A DNA stretch of 64,000 bases from Lentisphaerae bacterium ADurb.Bin242 (GTDB lineage: Bacteria; Verrucomicrobiota; Lentisphaeria; Victivallales; UBA1829), in assembly GCA_002069785.1 (NCBI GenBank), contig MWCA01000014.1, positions 1-64,000 of the forward strand, in the 5' to 3' direction. This document shows positions 9,486-17,728 of the stretch, one piece after another. The notes under the pieces are model-generated. The model was given only the letters and a program-made list of their open reading frames with translations. It was not told the origin of the DNA and searched no databases. The position numbers and the translations under genes were made by a program. Within the stretch, counting starts at the first letter, position 1, and each line of letters opens with the position of its first letter.

Positions 9486-9926
9486 ATGAAAAAGCTCAAT
9501 CAGCTGTCCATTTTCATCGAAAACAAACCCGGTTCCCTGAAGAACGTCTGCCGTCTGCTGGCCGACAACAACATCGACATCTCCACGCTTTCCCTGGCCG
9601 ACACCAAGGACTTCGGTATTCTCCGCCTGATCGTCAAGGAGTGGGAGAAGGCCCGGGACATCCTGAGCGCGAACGGAGTGGCCGTCACGGTGACCAGCGT
9701 TGTGGCGCTGGAGGTGGAGAACCGCCCCGGCGGATTATGCCAGATTCTCGACACCCTGGACAAGTATTCCATCAATGTCGAATATCTCTATGCTTTCGTT
9801 TCCCCGATCAACGGACGCGCCGTCATCATCCTGCGTTTCGATGCCCCGGATGTGGCGGCGGAACGGCTGAAATCGGACCGGGCGGTCCGTTTCATCGGGG
9901 AGGATGATATTTTCCGCAGGAAGTGA
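9486..9926 (+). CDS. Tandem ACT-domain protein
   Basis: A 146-residue cytoplasmic protein made of two ACT folds: the first from 'QLSIFIENKPGSLKNVCRLLADNNIDI' (residues 5-31), the second from 'VVALEVENRPGGLCQILDTLDKYSINVEYLYAF' (near 73-105). ACT domains bind amino acids as allosteric sensors. As the last gene of the ior-paaK unit, 15 bases after the ligase and preceded by AGGAG, it probably senses an aromatic amino acid or its product. It has no DNA-binding or catalytic domain, so its effect would be on a partner protein. A paaK-ACT gene pair is a familiar arrangement; the target is unknown. Confidence 0.85.
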   Translation: MKKLNQLSIFIENKPGSLKNVCRLLADNNIDISTLSLADTKDFGILRLIVKEWEKARDILSANGVAVTVTSVVALEVENRPGGLCQILDTLDKYSINVEYLYAFVSPINGRAVIILRFDAPDVAAERLKSDRAVRFIGEDDIFRRK

Positions 9927-9946
9927 CTCTTTCTTCCGGGAAAGGG

Positions 9947-9974
9947 TTGTAAAAATCCTGAAATATGCTACTTT
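9947..9974 (+). promoter_or_regulatory. Possible promoter of the small secreted protein gene
   Basis: TTGTAA (9947-9952) and TACTTT (9969-9974) are 16 bases apart. Transcription would begin near 9981, which argues for the ATG at 10013 over the one at 9980 as the start of the next gene. Confidence 0.35.
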
Positions 9975-10012
9975 GCTTTATGAATGGAATCAAAACGGGA
10001 TCGAATGCGAAA

Positions 10013-10387
10013 ATGAGAAAACATGCAATGATCTTCACGCTGCTTGTGGCGTTGTTCGCGTTCTTCTATCCGCAGCAGGAAGCCCGGGCAATGGACCCGG
10101 TGACGATCGCCATTCTTGCGCCGATCGCCATCCAGGTGGCGAAAACCATGATGCCCTACGTCATCAAGGGTCTGGTCAACATGGGAAAAATGGGAGTCAA
10201 GATGGGAAAGGAAATGCTCAATATCCTGCGGCTGCCTCTGGGAGTGGTCCAGACGTTCATTCTCTTTCCGTTCGGCACCTGTTTTTCCAGCGGTATCCGC
10301 AATATGGGACAGGGCTTCATCGCACCCTTTAAAGTGGCTTTCTATGCCGCTATGCTGCCGATTTCCGCGTTTGGAATCGGCGTATAG
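10013..10387 (+). CDS. Small secreted or membrane-associated protein of unknown function
   Basis: About 124 residues. It begins with a signal-peptide-like segment (MRKHAMIFTLLVALFAFF, then 'EARA' as a plausible cleavage site). The mature part is rich in Met, Gly, Ile and Ala and alternates amphipathic stretches ('IAPIAIQVAKTMMPYVIKGL', 'MGKMGVKMGKEMLNIL') with a hydrophobic C-terminus, so membrane association is likely. A single Cys lies near the middle. I do not recognise a family. An alternative ATG at 9980 adds 11 residues; neither start has a strong ribosome site. It stands alone between the ior operon and the DUF721 gene. Confidence 0.55.
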   Translation: MRKHAMIFTLLVALFAFFYPQQEARAMDPVTIAILAPIAIQVAKTMMPYVIKGLVNMGKMGVKMGKEMLNILRLPLGVVQTFILFPFGTCFSSGIRNMGQGFIAPFKVAFYAAMLPISAFGIGV

Positions 10388-10416
10388 CGCCTTTACGCCC
10401 GTACTGTGTACAGACT

Positions 10417-10818
10417 ATGCCTAGATTACGTAAAAATTTATTTATGGAAACCCTCCTCGGGGAATGGTACGGCGGGGAAAGGGGAAAGGCGGAAATGATC
10501 CGCTACACCCCGGAACCGGTTCCGCTTTCCGATGCCGTGGGGCATGTCGCATCGCGGGTTCTTCCTCCGTGGGAATGGAAACTGGCGCGGGCGAAGGAGT
10601 CCTGGGAAAACATTGCGGGGAAGGAAACCGCACGCCGCTGCCGGATCGCCCGTCTGAACGAAGGCGTCCTGTACGTGGAGGTGTTTCATCCCGCTTACCG
10701 GATCGCGCTGGATACGCCGAAAATCAAAAACGAGCTGCTGGAGAAAATACAGGCGGTCCTCGGAAAAACCGATTGCCGGGAAATCAAATTCATTGCGGGC
10801 GGGGGCGCGCCGCGCTGA
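10417..10818 (+). CDS. DUF721 / DciA-like protein
   Basis: A 133-residue protein with the DUF721 fold: 'WKLARAKESWENIAGKETARRCRIARLNEGVLYVEVFHPAYRIALDTPKIKNELLEKI' contains the characteristic W-x-x-I/V-x-G and hydrophobic 'L.V.V..PA....L' pattern. DciA proteins of this family load the replicative helicase in bacteria that lack DnaC or DnaI, which is the usual state outside a few lineages. No Shine-Dalgarno is obvious, and an internal ATG at 10444 is also possible. The protein is cytoplasmic and free of membrane segments. The DciA role is an inference from the family, since other DUF721 members are uncharacterised. Confidence 0.7.
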   Translation: MPRLRKNLFMETLLGEWYGGERGKAEMIRYTPEPVPLSDAVGHVASRVLPPWEWKLARAKESWENIAGKETARRCRIARLNEGVLYVEVFHPAYRIALDTPKIKNELLEKIQAVLGKTDCREIKFIAGGGAPR

Positions 10819-10881
10819 ACCGTTCCGTTTTCCGGATGCCCTTCTTCTCTCCGCTCCCTGCCGGGCCTTCTTCCGGAGAAG

Positions 10882-11946
10882 TTATTCCCGGTCCAGGGAA
10901 TCGAAGAATTCCTTGACAGGATAAATCTTCCTGACCGCTTCGATGTTGCAGCCCACCATGTAGAGGCCGTTATCGGTGTCGCCGCGCCAGGTGGCGAGAA
11001 GCGCCTTGGCGATGCAGAAGAGCGATTTGGCCGGATTACAGGAGCGCAGACAACGGTACGGACAGGTGAATTTTTCCCGTTCGCCGGTCAGAACTCTCTG
11101 CACCAGAGGGGATTTCAGAACACGGACCGGCAGCCCTACCGGGCTTTTGATCACGACCACATCTTCCGCCTTGGCGTCCACGAAAACCTGTTTGCTTCTG
11201 CGGTCGATCCCGGCTTCCTCGGTGGTGATGAAGTAGGTTCCGATCTGGACGCCGTCATATCCCATCCGGAGGAACCGTTCGATGTCCGCGCGGCAGGCCA
11301 CTTCCTCCGCCGCGATCATGGGAAGCCCTTCCAGATTGTAGCGGGCGATTACGTCCTGAATCTCCTTCCGCAGGATCTCCATCGAGCAGGTTTCCGGATG
11401 CTCGATCATTTCCATCGTGAAGCCGAGGTGTCCGCCGCATTTGGGTCCTTCCACGATGACCGCGTCGGGCTTGCGGTTGTATTTCCGCAGCCAGGTTTTG
11501 ACCACCACTTCAAAGGCGCGTCCGCTGGAAATGACCGGAATCAGCGCAATGTCGGCGTCGCCCACGTATTCGGGCAGGGGAAGAGGCAGTCCGGCGCCGG
11601 AAATAATGAAGTCCACTCCTCCGGCCACCGCCGTGCGGATGATCTCCTCGTAGTTGGAAAGGGCCACCATCACGTTGACGCCGAGGGGTTTTTTTCCTCC
11701 GCAGAGTTCGCGCGCCTTTTTCAGTTCGAGGGCGAAGTTCTCGTTGCATTCTTCCACAAAACGGATTTTCCCGCGTTCCACGTCTCCGATCCCGACGCTT
11801 GCGATGGTTCCGAATCCACCGCAGTTGACGACCGCCGAAGAAAGTTCGGCCATTCCGATGCGGACTCCCATTCCGGCTTGAATTACAGGATACTTCGTTT
11901 CCAGATTTCTTATTTTCAGCGCTGGCAGTTTCATAGATTTATTCAT
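10882..11946 (-). CDS. Nitronate monooxygenase / FabK-like FMN enzyme
   Basis: A 354-residue TIM-barrel flavoprotein. The N-terminus 'PVIQAGMGVRIGMAELSSAVVNCGGFGTIASVG' is the classic start of the nitronate monooxygenase (2-nitropropane dioxygenase) family. 'VIVEGPKCGGHLGFTMEM' near residue 165-182 carries the conserved Gly-Gly-His-x-Gly, with His as the catalytic base, and 'GYDGVQIGTYFITTEEA' is the phosphate-binding end. A Cys-rich C-terminal extension ('CPYRCLRSCNPAKSLFC') is not part of the core and could bind metal. It may be a nitronate monooxygenase or an enoyl-reductase relative; sequence alone does not decide. It is convergent with the DUF721 gene. The start at 11946 or 11934 lacks a clear ribosome site. 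Confidence 0.8.
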   Translation of the reverse strand: MNKSMKLPALKIRNLETKYPVIQAGMGVRIGMAELSSAVVNCGGFGTIASVGIGDVERGKIRFVEECNENFALELKKARELCGGKKPLGVNVMVALSNYEEIIRTAVAGGVDFIISGAGLPLPLPEYVGDADIALIPVISSGRAFEVVVKTWLRKYNRKPDAVIVEGPKCGGHLGFTMEMIEHPETCSMEILRKEIQDVIARYNLEGLPMIAAEEVACRADIERFLRMGYDGVQIGTYFITTEEAGIDRRSKQVFVDAKAEDVVVIKSPVGLPVRVLKSPLVQRVLTGEREKFTCPYRCLRSCNPAKSLFCIAKALLATWRGDTDNGLYMVGCNIEAVRKIYPVKEFFDSLDRE

Positions 11947-12333
11947 GAGGTTATGTTTCAGAATTTACAACGAGGCCCATCCACGTAATAAAACTGAATA
12001 CGTGAATCAAATAACAATAGCATAAATCGTCGATTTTTCAAGCTGTTAAAGGCATTTTTCAGATAAAAGAATCAAGAAAGGGATCGTGTCAGTACAGTTT
12101 CACATGAGAAGTGATGCAAGTTGCTGACCTGCAGCGGTTCAATGCGCAGTCGGCCGCCGGGAAAAAGAACATGAGGCATGCCGACGCCCCAAACTCCGCG
12201 GCAGGGGAGAGTCCCCTGAACTTCGGCAAACAAGTTTCCCGCCTTCCAAGATTCCGGCTGATGCAATACTTTTCAGAGTGGGAGAAAAAGAAGAGGCTTA
12301 AAGAAACGATGAAATGAATGACAGAAAAATCCG
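11947..12333. other. Intergenic region, no supported gene
   Basis: About 390 bases between the flavoprotein gene (start) and the GH16 gene (end). Short open frames exist on both strands near 12070-12320; none matches a family I know. The half nearest the flavoprotein is AT-rich and is the likely promoter area. No clear hairpin terminator was seen. Confidence 0.4.
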
Positions 12334-15300
12334 TTATTTGATTTCTGTGAAATTCAAACCGTAGAGATTGAAAACGCCTTCCATGAGGAGAGTCAACCCA
12401 TGTTCACCGGCTGGAAGTTCCACCTCAATGGACTGTCTGGCAATCGCTCCCCAATCTTTGCCGCTCGGCTGGAATGCGAATTCCCCCAGCTTGTTTTTAT
12501 CCAGGAACAGCACCACTTTGTGGTCCCGGATGCGGTATACGGGTGTAACGTATGTCAGAGTTGCTTTATATCTGCCTGCCTTTGCGATGTTCACGGTATA
12601 TTTGATCCATTCTCCGAGGTAGATGTGAACAATCGTTTTTTCATCACAGTCGACTCCCTCCTTGGGGCGCCAGCCTGTTTTGTATGTGTTCTGTGGGGTG
12701 TTGTCGAAATAAGCGGTTCCGGCCGGGCCTTCGTCATAACGCCCCAGAATCAGATTGCCGGGGATGGACTGCGTCTTGCCGCCGTACGGCCTGCTGCCGG
12801 GGTTCTGTTGAATGACAAGAAACGGATCGGTTGTGCCAACATTGCCGAGTTCATCCTGGGCCGCGATCATGAAAACATGAATTTTGCCTTCCGGAGAGAG
12901 TGGGTCTCCGGAACGGCCCGGCGCACAATAAAGAGAATTCTTATAATGCTGTGAATCGATAGCCCAATCGAAACGAGCGGGCAATTCTTTCTTGTAGTCG
13001 AGCATGAATCCGCTGTCGAAGAAATAGATGGTTCTGACTTTGGATTCAGTTGTTGGGGACGGGTGGACATCGGCGGCAAACGAAAAGTTTTCCCCGGGGC
13101 CAACAATCGCATTCTTCGGAGTGGAGGTCCACTTCAGCACCGGTCCCTTTTCCGCGTTCGGATCCGCATACACGCGGACATAATCGATGGTGAATGTATC
13201 CGGCAATTTCGGTTTCGGATTCAGGTCATCGATTTTTTTGTAACTGTTGCAGCCGCCGATTCGGAATGGGTTCGGCATGGGCGTGAAGACATGATGGAAA
13301 GCGTCGAATGTTACGGAATTGTAGGGGCTGTGAGATGCGTTGCTGCGGATAATTTTGCCGTTCAGATAATAGGAAATTTCGAACGGAGTCCATTTACAGC
13401 CGATAACGTAAAAGTCATCAATAACGCCGGGAAGAGTACTGTTGTAGTTCCATCCTTTGTAATTTCCGGAATTTACGGCATGAAGGTTGTAGTCCAGCAT
13501 CATCAGGTTTTTGCCGTCCGGCATTTTTTTCCGGGTGAAGTAGTCCTCGAAGATATCGATTTCCGCTCCGGAAAGGAAAGTATTTCCCATTCCGGGTGCA
13601 TTGATCCAGAACGCCCCCCACCAGCCGGGTTCGCGCGAGAACTTCACACGGGTTTCGAAATAGCCGTAACGGAACATGGACCGACTGAGAAGACAGAAAG
13701 TTTCCAGTCTGCCGTCTTGTGTTGGCTCCGCCCGGATAATTAATTTGCCGTCCTTGAATTCGGAAGCGTTTTTGTAATTGTCGAGGCCGGTGTCCGTAAC
13801 CCTCCATTTGTTCAAATCCAGATCGGGACCGTCGAATTCATCGTTGAAAACCATTTTCCATCCGGACTGGACCGGATCGAAAGTGTTTTGAATGTCAATT
13901 TTGAACGGGATGTTTTGTTTGTTGACTCCTGCGAGTGTTGCATATCCTGCGGAATAATCATCTATAACCAGTTCAGCTGTTTCCCCGGACAAGGATTTGA
14001 AGACAATTTCCGCCTGAATTGTGTCCTCATCCGTTATGCTGTTTTTTTTCTGTCCCATTCCGAGAAAACATCCGGCATCGTCGGTGAAGATGTAACTCCG
14101 ACTTGAAGAGAGGCTTTTGACCAGAACATAATACCGTTTCCCATTGAACCCGCAGAGAATGTCGGCTGGGAGGTGTTGGTATGGGATTCGTTCCAGGCGG
14201 ATTTCCTTTCCATCATCCACAATGGTCACATTGATCCAGGGCGAAGTTTTCAAGGTTCGAAAAACAATTTTCCCTTCTCCTTGCCCGGTTTTTCTTGCAA
14301 ACCGGAAAATAAGTTCCGAATCGGAACGCTGTTTCCTTCCGAAACTTTGAAGCCGGAGTCCGAGCACACGGTATTCTCCGTTTTCACAGGCATTGCGTTT
14401 TGCCATGGAGAAAGAATGCTTTTCAAAAACGGGGATTTCCCGGTCGGTGATGTAAACTCCTTGGGTGGAATCGATCAGAATGCCGGGAATCGAATGCGCC
14501 CGGATGAGTTCAGGATTGCCGATCCGATTTTTCTGTTGTTCGAAGTCATCGGAAACAATCACATCCCCGGACTTCAGAATCATTCCTTCAAGTCGAAGAT
14601 CGGAGGGACTTCCCACCAGCAGTTTGGATTGATGGTTTCCGGTCACATATTTGACGGCGAAAATATTCCGTCCTTTCCGGAGGCGGACGGTTTTCAGTTC
14701 GTTGGTAATCGAAAAAGGGAAAACACCTCCGGTTTCCGAAGTATCGATGATTTTTTCACCGTTCAGGAACCATGTCATATACCAGTCGCCGCCCGCGCCG
14801 AGGGTAAATTCACAGTCGTAAGGGACCTCTTTTTCGGCAAACAGCCACGCGCACTGGAACGGTTTCTGCTTTCCGAAAAGAGGCAGCAGATCGATTTCCG
14901 TTTTTTTTCCCGCAACGATTCTCCCCGCAACGCCGCCGAACTTTTCCGGGATGGAAAGCAAATCTTTTTTCTCCGGAACGAAATCACGTGCAACCGGCAG
15001 AAAAACTTTCCATTTTTCGGGCATCGAAACATTGCCCCGGATGTTTCCCGAAATACATTCGACCTTCAGGTCGGTGATCTCGGCATCGCCTCCATGCCGG
15101 ACGAAAAACGCAAGACATACGGTTTCCGTCGGTCCCGCCGTTCCGTCCACGACCGGCAGTTCCAGGGAGTGTTCATCCCATTTTTCGTTCAATTTCAGCA
15201 GGTTGGGTTTGAATGGCGTGCCTGTGTAAGGATTCCATTCTCCCTTGTCGGTATAAAAATGGAGGGAAATCATCAGGTAGTTTTTCCCGCGCGACTTGAA

Positions 15301-15582
15301 GGAAATCATCAGGGTGTCGCCGGACTTGGCCGGGATTTTATTTGAATAGATTGCTCCTCCGTTTTTGGACGTGTCGAAGATCCGCAGAATGTTTTTCCCG
15401 GTTTCCGGGTCCTTTTTGACTTCCGTTTTCGGATATGGTTTGAAGTAAGGCGTGGCATGATTCTGCCATTTTTCAGGAAGAGCCGCTCCTTCTTTCGCTT
15501 CGAACTGACCGTTGATGTCCACCTCGGCGGCATTTCCGATCCCGAACAGGACCAGGCATGAAAGGATAAAAAATTTTCCCAT
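12334..15582 (-). CDS. Secreted multidomain GH16-family glycoside hydrolase
   Basis: A 1082-residue exported enzyme. The start at 15582 gives a compact signal peptide (MGKFFILSCLVLFGIGNAAE) with GGAG seven bases upstream; an in-frame ATG six codons earlier is possible. Residues 25-560 are beta-sandwich-like, probably carbohydrate-binding. The GH16 jelly roll runs from about 577 ('VFNDEFDGPDLDLNKW') to 805 ('DYVRVYAD'), with the catalytic ExDxxE motif as 'EIDIFE' near 675. GH16 enzymes cleave beta-1,3 or beta-1,4 bonds in laminarin, agar, carrageenan and related polymers; the exact substrate cannot be read here. After an Ig-like stretch, a C-terminal module (about 945-1081) resembles CBM6/35-type binding domains. 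It is the last gene of the LacI-pseudopilin-GH16 unit. Confidence 0.9.
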   Translation of the reverse strand: MGKFFILSCLVLFGIGNAAEVDINGQFEAKEGAALPEKWQNHATPYFKPYPKTEVKKDPETGKNILRIFDTSKNGGAIYSNKIPAKSGDTLMISFKSRGKNYLMISLHFYTDKGEWNPYTGTPFKPNLLKLNEKWDEHSLELPVVDGTAGPTETVCLAFFVRHGGDAEITDLKVECISGNIRGNVSMPEKWKVFLPVARDFVPEKKDLLSIPEKFGGVAGRIVAGKKTEIDLLPLFGKQKPFQCAWLFAEKEVPYDCEFTLGAGGDWYMTWFLNGEKIIDTSETGGVFPFSITNELKTVRLRKGRNIFAVKYVTGNHQSKLLVGSPSDLRLEGMILKSGDVIVSDDFEQQKNRIGNPELIRAHSIPGILIDSTQGVYITDREIPVFEKHSFSMAKRNACENGEYRVLGLRLQSFGRKQRSDSELIFRFARKTGQGEGKIVFRTLKTSPWINVTIVDDGKEIRLERIPYQHLPADILCGFNGKRYYVLVKSLSSSRSYIFTDDAGCFLGMGQKKNSITDEDTIQAEIVFKSLSGETAELVIDDYSAGYATLAGVNKQNIPFKIDIQNTFDPVQSGWKMVFNDEFDGPDLDLNKWRVTDTGLDNYKNASEFKDGKLIIRAEPTQDGRLETFCLLSRSMFRYGYFETRVKFSREPGWWGAFWINAPGMGNTFLSGAEIDIFEDYFTRKKMPDGKNLMMLDYNLHAVNSGNYKGWNYNSTLPGVIDDFYVIGCKWTPFEISYYLNGKIIRSNASHSPYNSVTFDAFHHVFTPMPNPFRIGGCNSYKKIDDLNPKPKLPDTFTIDYVRVYADPNAEKGPVLKWTSTPKNAIVGPGENFSFAADVHPSPTTESKVRTIYFFDSGFMLDYKKELPARFDWAIDSQHYKNSLYCAPGRSGDPLSPEGKIHVFMIAAQDELGNVGTTDPFLVIQQNPGSRPYGGKTQSIPGNLILGRYDEGPAGTAYFDNTPQNTYKTGWRPKEGVDCDEKTIVHIYLGEWIKYTVNIAKAGRYKATLTYVTPVYRIRDHKVVLFLDKNKLGEFAFQPSGKDWGAIARQSIEVELPAGEHGLTLLMEGVFNLYGLNFTEIK

Positions 15583-15635
15583 AGTTTGCTCCGTTTTCAT
15601 TGTTCCTTTTAAAAAAAATCGTTTCTATTGAACTG

Positions 15636-16400
15636 TCAGCGATAGCTGCCGTAACCGGAAAATACATCCGCGTCCCCGTTTTTGGCACGAATCTCGAAAA
15701 TATCGCGATACGCCCTGTTTCCGACATGCCCGTCCAGAAAAGCGAAATTGGAAGTCATGTTGTGCCGTTTATACGCCAGGAATGTAAAATACCTGTCCAT
15801 GTTGTAAATCCGGTACCAGCCGTTGTTGTCCAGACCGCGGTCACTGGAGTAAGTATACGTTGTTCCGCTCTGGGTTGCATCCGCGATGATACCTGCTTCG
15901 GAAGTGTGCCGGTAACTGGAATATTTCTTCGGACTTTTGGAGTCGTCGCCGCCGGCGAAGAACCAGAACATTCCGTAGTGGATGTAATAAAAGGAGGACA
16001 TGGTGATCGTCTGCGTCTGGGAGGGACAGAAAAACGTGCCCCTTTTTATGGTCTGGTTGACCGCGGTGCTTGAAAGATTGTATCCGACGTAGGGGGCGAT
16101 GAAGTAAGACCACGGATAATATGCCAGACTGGCGTTTCCTGTTGGAACGTTCAGGCCGCGCATGCCGTTGGAAAGACACGGCACAAGAAAATCCTCGTAA
16201 TCCCCGGCATACAGAATCAGGCCGCTTCCCAGCTGCTTGACATTGCCAGCACATGCGATTCTCCGGGCGGTCTGCCGGGCTTTGTTCAAAGCAGGCAGCA
16301 GAATCGACGCCAGAATTGCGATGATCGAAATCACAACCAGTAATTCTATCAGTGTAAATGTTTTCCAACTTTTGGGACCGGGCTGCATGCGAACAGACAT
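15636..16400 (-). CDS. Pseudopilin-like protein (type II secretion/type IV pilin N-terminus), copy 1
   Basis: About 254 residues. The N-terminus has a 14-residue leader and then '[20 protein letters not shown]', the hydrophobic helix of class III prepilins with the conserved Glu at +5, followed by '[24 protein letters not shown]'. This is the layout of DUF1559/GspG-like proteins abundant in Planctomycetes and Lentisphaerae. The residue before the Phe is Thr, not the usual Gly. The C-terminal part has 'FAFLDGHVG', the short H/DG motif typical near the end of these proteins. The start is fixed by AAGGAGG seven bases upstream. It begins only two bases after the LacI stop and leads into the GH16 gene, suggesting a shared job in exporting or displaying the enzyme. 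Confidence 0.88.
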   Translation of the reverse strand: MSVRMQPGPKSWKTFTLIELLVVISIIAILASILLPALNKARQTARRIACAGNVKQLGSGLILYAGDYEDFLVPCLSNGMRGLNVPTGNASLAYYPWSYFIAPYVGYNLSSTAVNQTIKRGTFFCPSQTQTITMSSFYYIHYGMFWFFAGGDDSKSPKKYSSYRHTSEAGIIADATQSGTTYTYSSDRGLDNNGWYRIYNMDRYFTFLAYKRHNMTSNFAFLDGHVGNRAYRDIFEIRAKNGDADVFSGYGSYR

Positions 16401-16402
16401 AT

Positions 16403-17500
16403 TCAACCTCCTTTTCTGGATTGCTTTTCTGTTTGGGAAGCGGGCCCCCTGATGACCGTGGGCCCGACAGTTTCGCTGTTGATTTGACAGGCAAACGCGT
16501 AACAATTTTCCTTGTTGGGGGAGAGAGACGTTTTCCCATGGATGAGGTAATCGACAGCGCTTTCGATAACTTCGGAATGCGGTTCCTGAATCCCGCGAAT
16601 CCGGAACTGGATGCTCCGTCTGCCGGGTGGATTGTCAAGGTTGACAACCACATATTCGTTGCTGTGAGGAATCGCGCTTTCAAATGTCATCAGAGAAAAA
16701 TCTTCCGGAACGCGAAACCCGTAGTTGTAAATCATATATGTGGCGGAAAACATGACGCCCGGAGAAAAACAGAGAAACGCCGTCGGACGCTCTTTTTCCG
16801 GAAGCTGAAGGATCGGAAGGATGCCTTCTTCCGTATCATTTCCGCAATAAATCAGCTTCTCATTCAGGGGAAGGCCCAGTTCACGAATGGCGCTGACATA
16901 ACCGTTGTGCCGCTCCCTGACACATTCCGACGCGTAAGCATTATGTTTCTGGCAAAGGAAACTGATTCTTCGGTGTCCGATGGAATAGAGGTAATTCGCC
17001 GCATCGGAAATCGCTTTGAAGTTGTCGGTAATGAAAGCGGGGAAATGCCCGTATCCTTTTTCGTATATGAATACAAGTTTCAGATGATGCCGATTGGCAA
17101 AAACCGCAATTTGTTTGCGTTTCTCCGGGTTCATGCTTACCGATATGATGTAATGAAGCTGGTTGCGGAGGATCTCGCCGAAAGTGTAGTCGAGATCGAC
17201 ATCGGAATACAGTTTGAGTCCGAACCCGTGTTTGGTCACGGATTCGAGAAGATCGGACAGAATCTGTGCGGTCTGTTCCCGGCTGAAGTCATTGATGAAG
17301 GTGATATTCTGATTCCTCCCGGTCCGCATGGCGCTGGCGATCAGATTGGAGCGATACCCCATTTCATGGGCAACCTTGCGGATGCGTTCGCGTGTTTCTT
17401 GACGGAGACGCTGGGCATAAGCATCATTTTTCAACGCATGTGAAACCGTGCTGTCGTTTACACCGGTCGCCTTCGCGATATCTTTGAGAGTCACTGCCAT
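16403..17500 (-). CDS. LacI-family transcription regulator 1
   Basis: A 365-residue regulator. The helix-turn-helix is '[23 protein letters not shown]' (residues 3-25), the hinge helix lies near '[12 protein letters not shown]', and the rest is a periplasmic-binding-protein-like sensor domain ('[32 protein letters not shown]'). It is the first gene of an operon with a pseudopilin and a GH16 enzyme and so probably represses them until a sugar from the polymer is present. Two copies of a TWATGC...GCATWA palindrome lie just upstream, one at the promoter, which suggests that it also controls itself. The C-terminus overlaps the ribosome site of the next gene. Confidence 0.9.
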   Translation of the reverse strand: MAVTLKDIAKATGVNDSTVSHALKNDAYAQRLRQETRERIRKVAHEMGYRSNLIASAMRTGRNQNITFINDFSREQTAQILSDLLESVTKHGFGLKLYSDVDLDYTFGEILRNQLHYIISVSMNPEKRKQIAVFANRHHLKLVFIYEKGYGHFPAFITDNFKAISDAANYLYSIGHRRISFLCQKHNAYASECVRERHNGYVSAIRELGLPLNEKLIYCGNDTEEGILPILQLPEKERPTAFLCFSPGVMFSATYMIYNYGFRVPEDFSLMTFESAIPHSNEYVVVNLDNPPGRRSIQFRIRGIQEPHSEVIESAVDYLIHGKTSLSPNKENCYAFACQINSETVGPTVIRGPASQTEKQSRKGG

Positions 17501-17511
17501 ATTTTCACTCT

Positions 17512-17533
17512 TAATGCAATCGTCGGCATAACT
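17512..17533. promoter_or_regulatory. Probable LacI operator, copy proximal to the regulator gene
   Basis: A 22-base element identical to that at 17592-17613, 80 bases apart. Each is an imperfect palindrome with half-sites TAATGC and GCATAA around a core containing CG, the usual LacI/GalR operator geometry. This copy lies 11 bases before the ATG. Confidence 0.7.
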
Positions 17534-17591
17534 TTGCCTTTATCCGATTGTTGGTTTCTTTTTCCGGAAATTTCAAATTCATTAAAACAGG

Positions 17592-17613
17592 TAATGCAAT
17601 CGTCGGCATAACT
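17592..17613. promoter_or_regulatory. Probable LacI operator, promoter-proximal copy
   Basis: The second exact copy of the 22-base palindrome. It begins two bases downstream of the predicted -10 box on the minus strand, where a bound repressor would block transcription initiation. Confidence 0.72.
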
Positions 17614-17615
17614 GT

Positions 17616-17643
17616 AAAGTAACGCCGATTCCGGTTTTTGCAA
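17616..17643 (-). promoter_or_regulatory. Predicted promoter of the LacI1-pseudopilin-GH16 operon
   Basis: On the minus strand TTGCAA (17638-17643) and TACTTT (17616-17621) are 16 bases apart. The operator copy at 17592-17613 sits directly downstream, supporting its function. Confidence 0.6.
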
Positions 17644-17728
17644 ATGAAAGCCTGATATTTTTTCGGATTTTTTCTTTTAATACATTCAGCAGAAAGTTCG
17701 AATCGGAAATGAAAAGGAGGGCGCCGGC

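Noticed and set aside
12072..12317. Short frames on both strands between the flavoprotein and GH16 genes
   Set aside because: No ribosome site, no homology that I recognise, and the two frames overlap each other.
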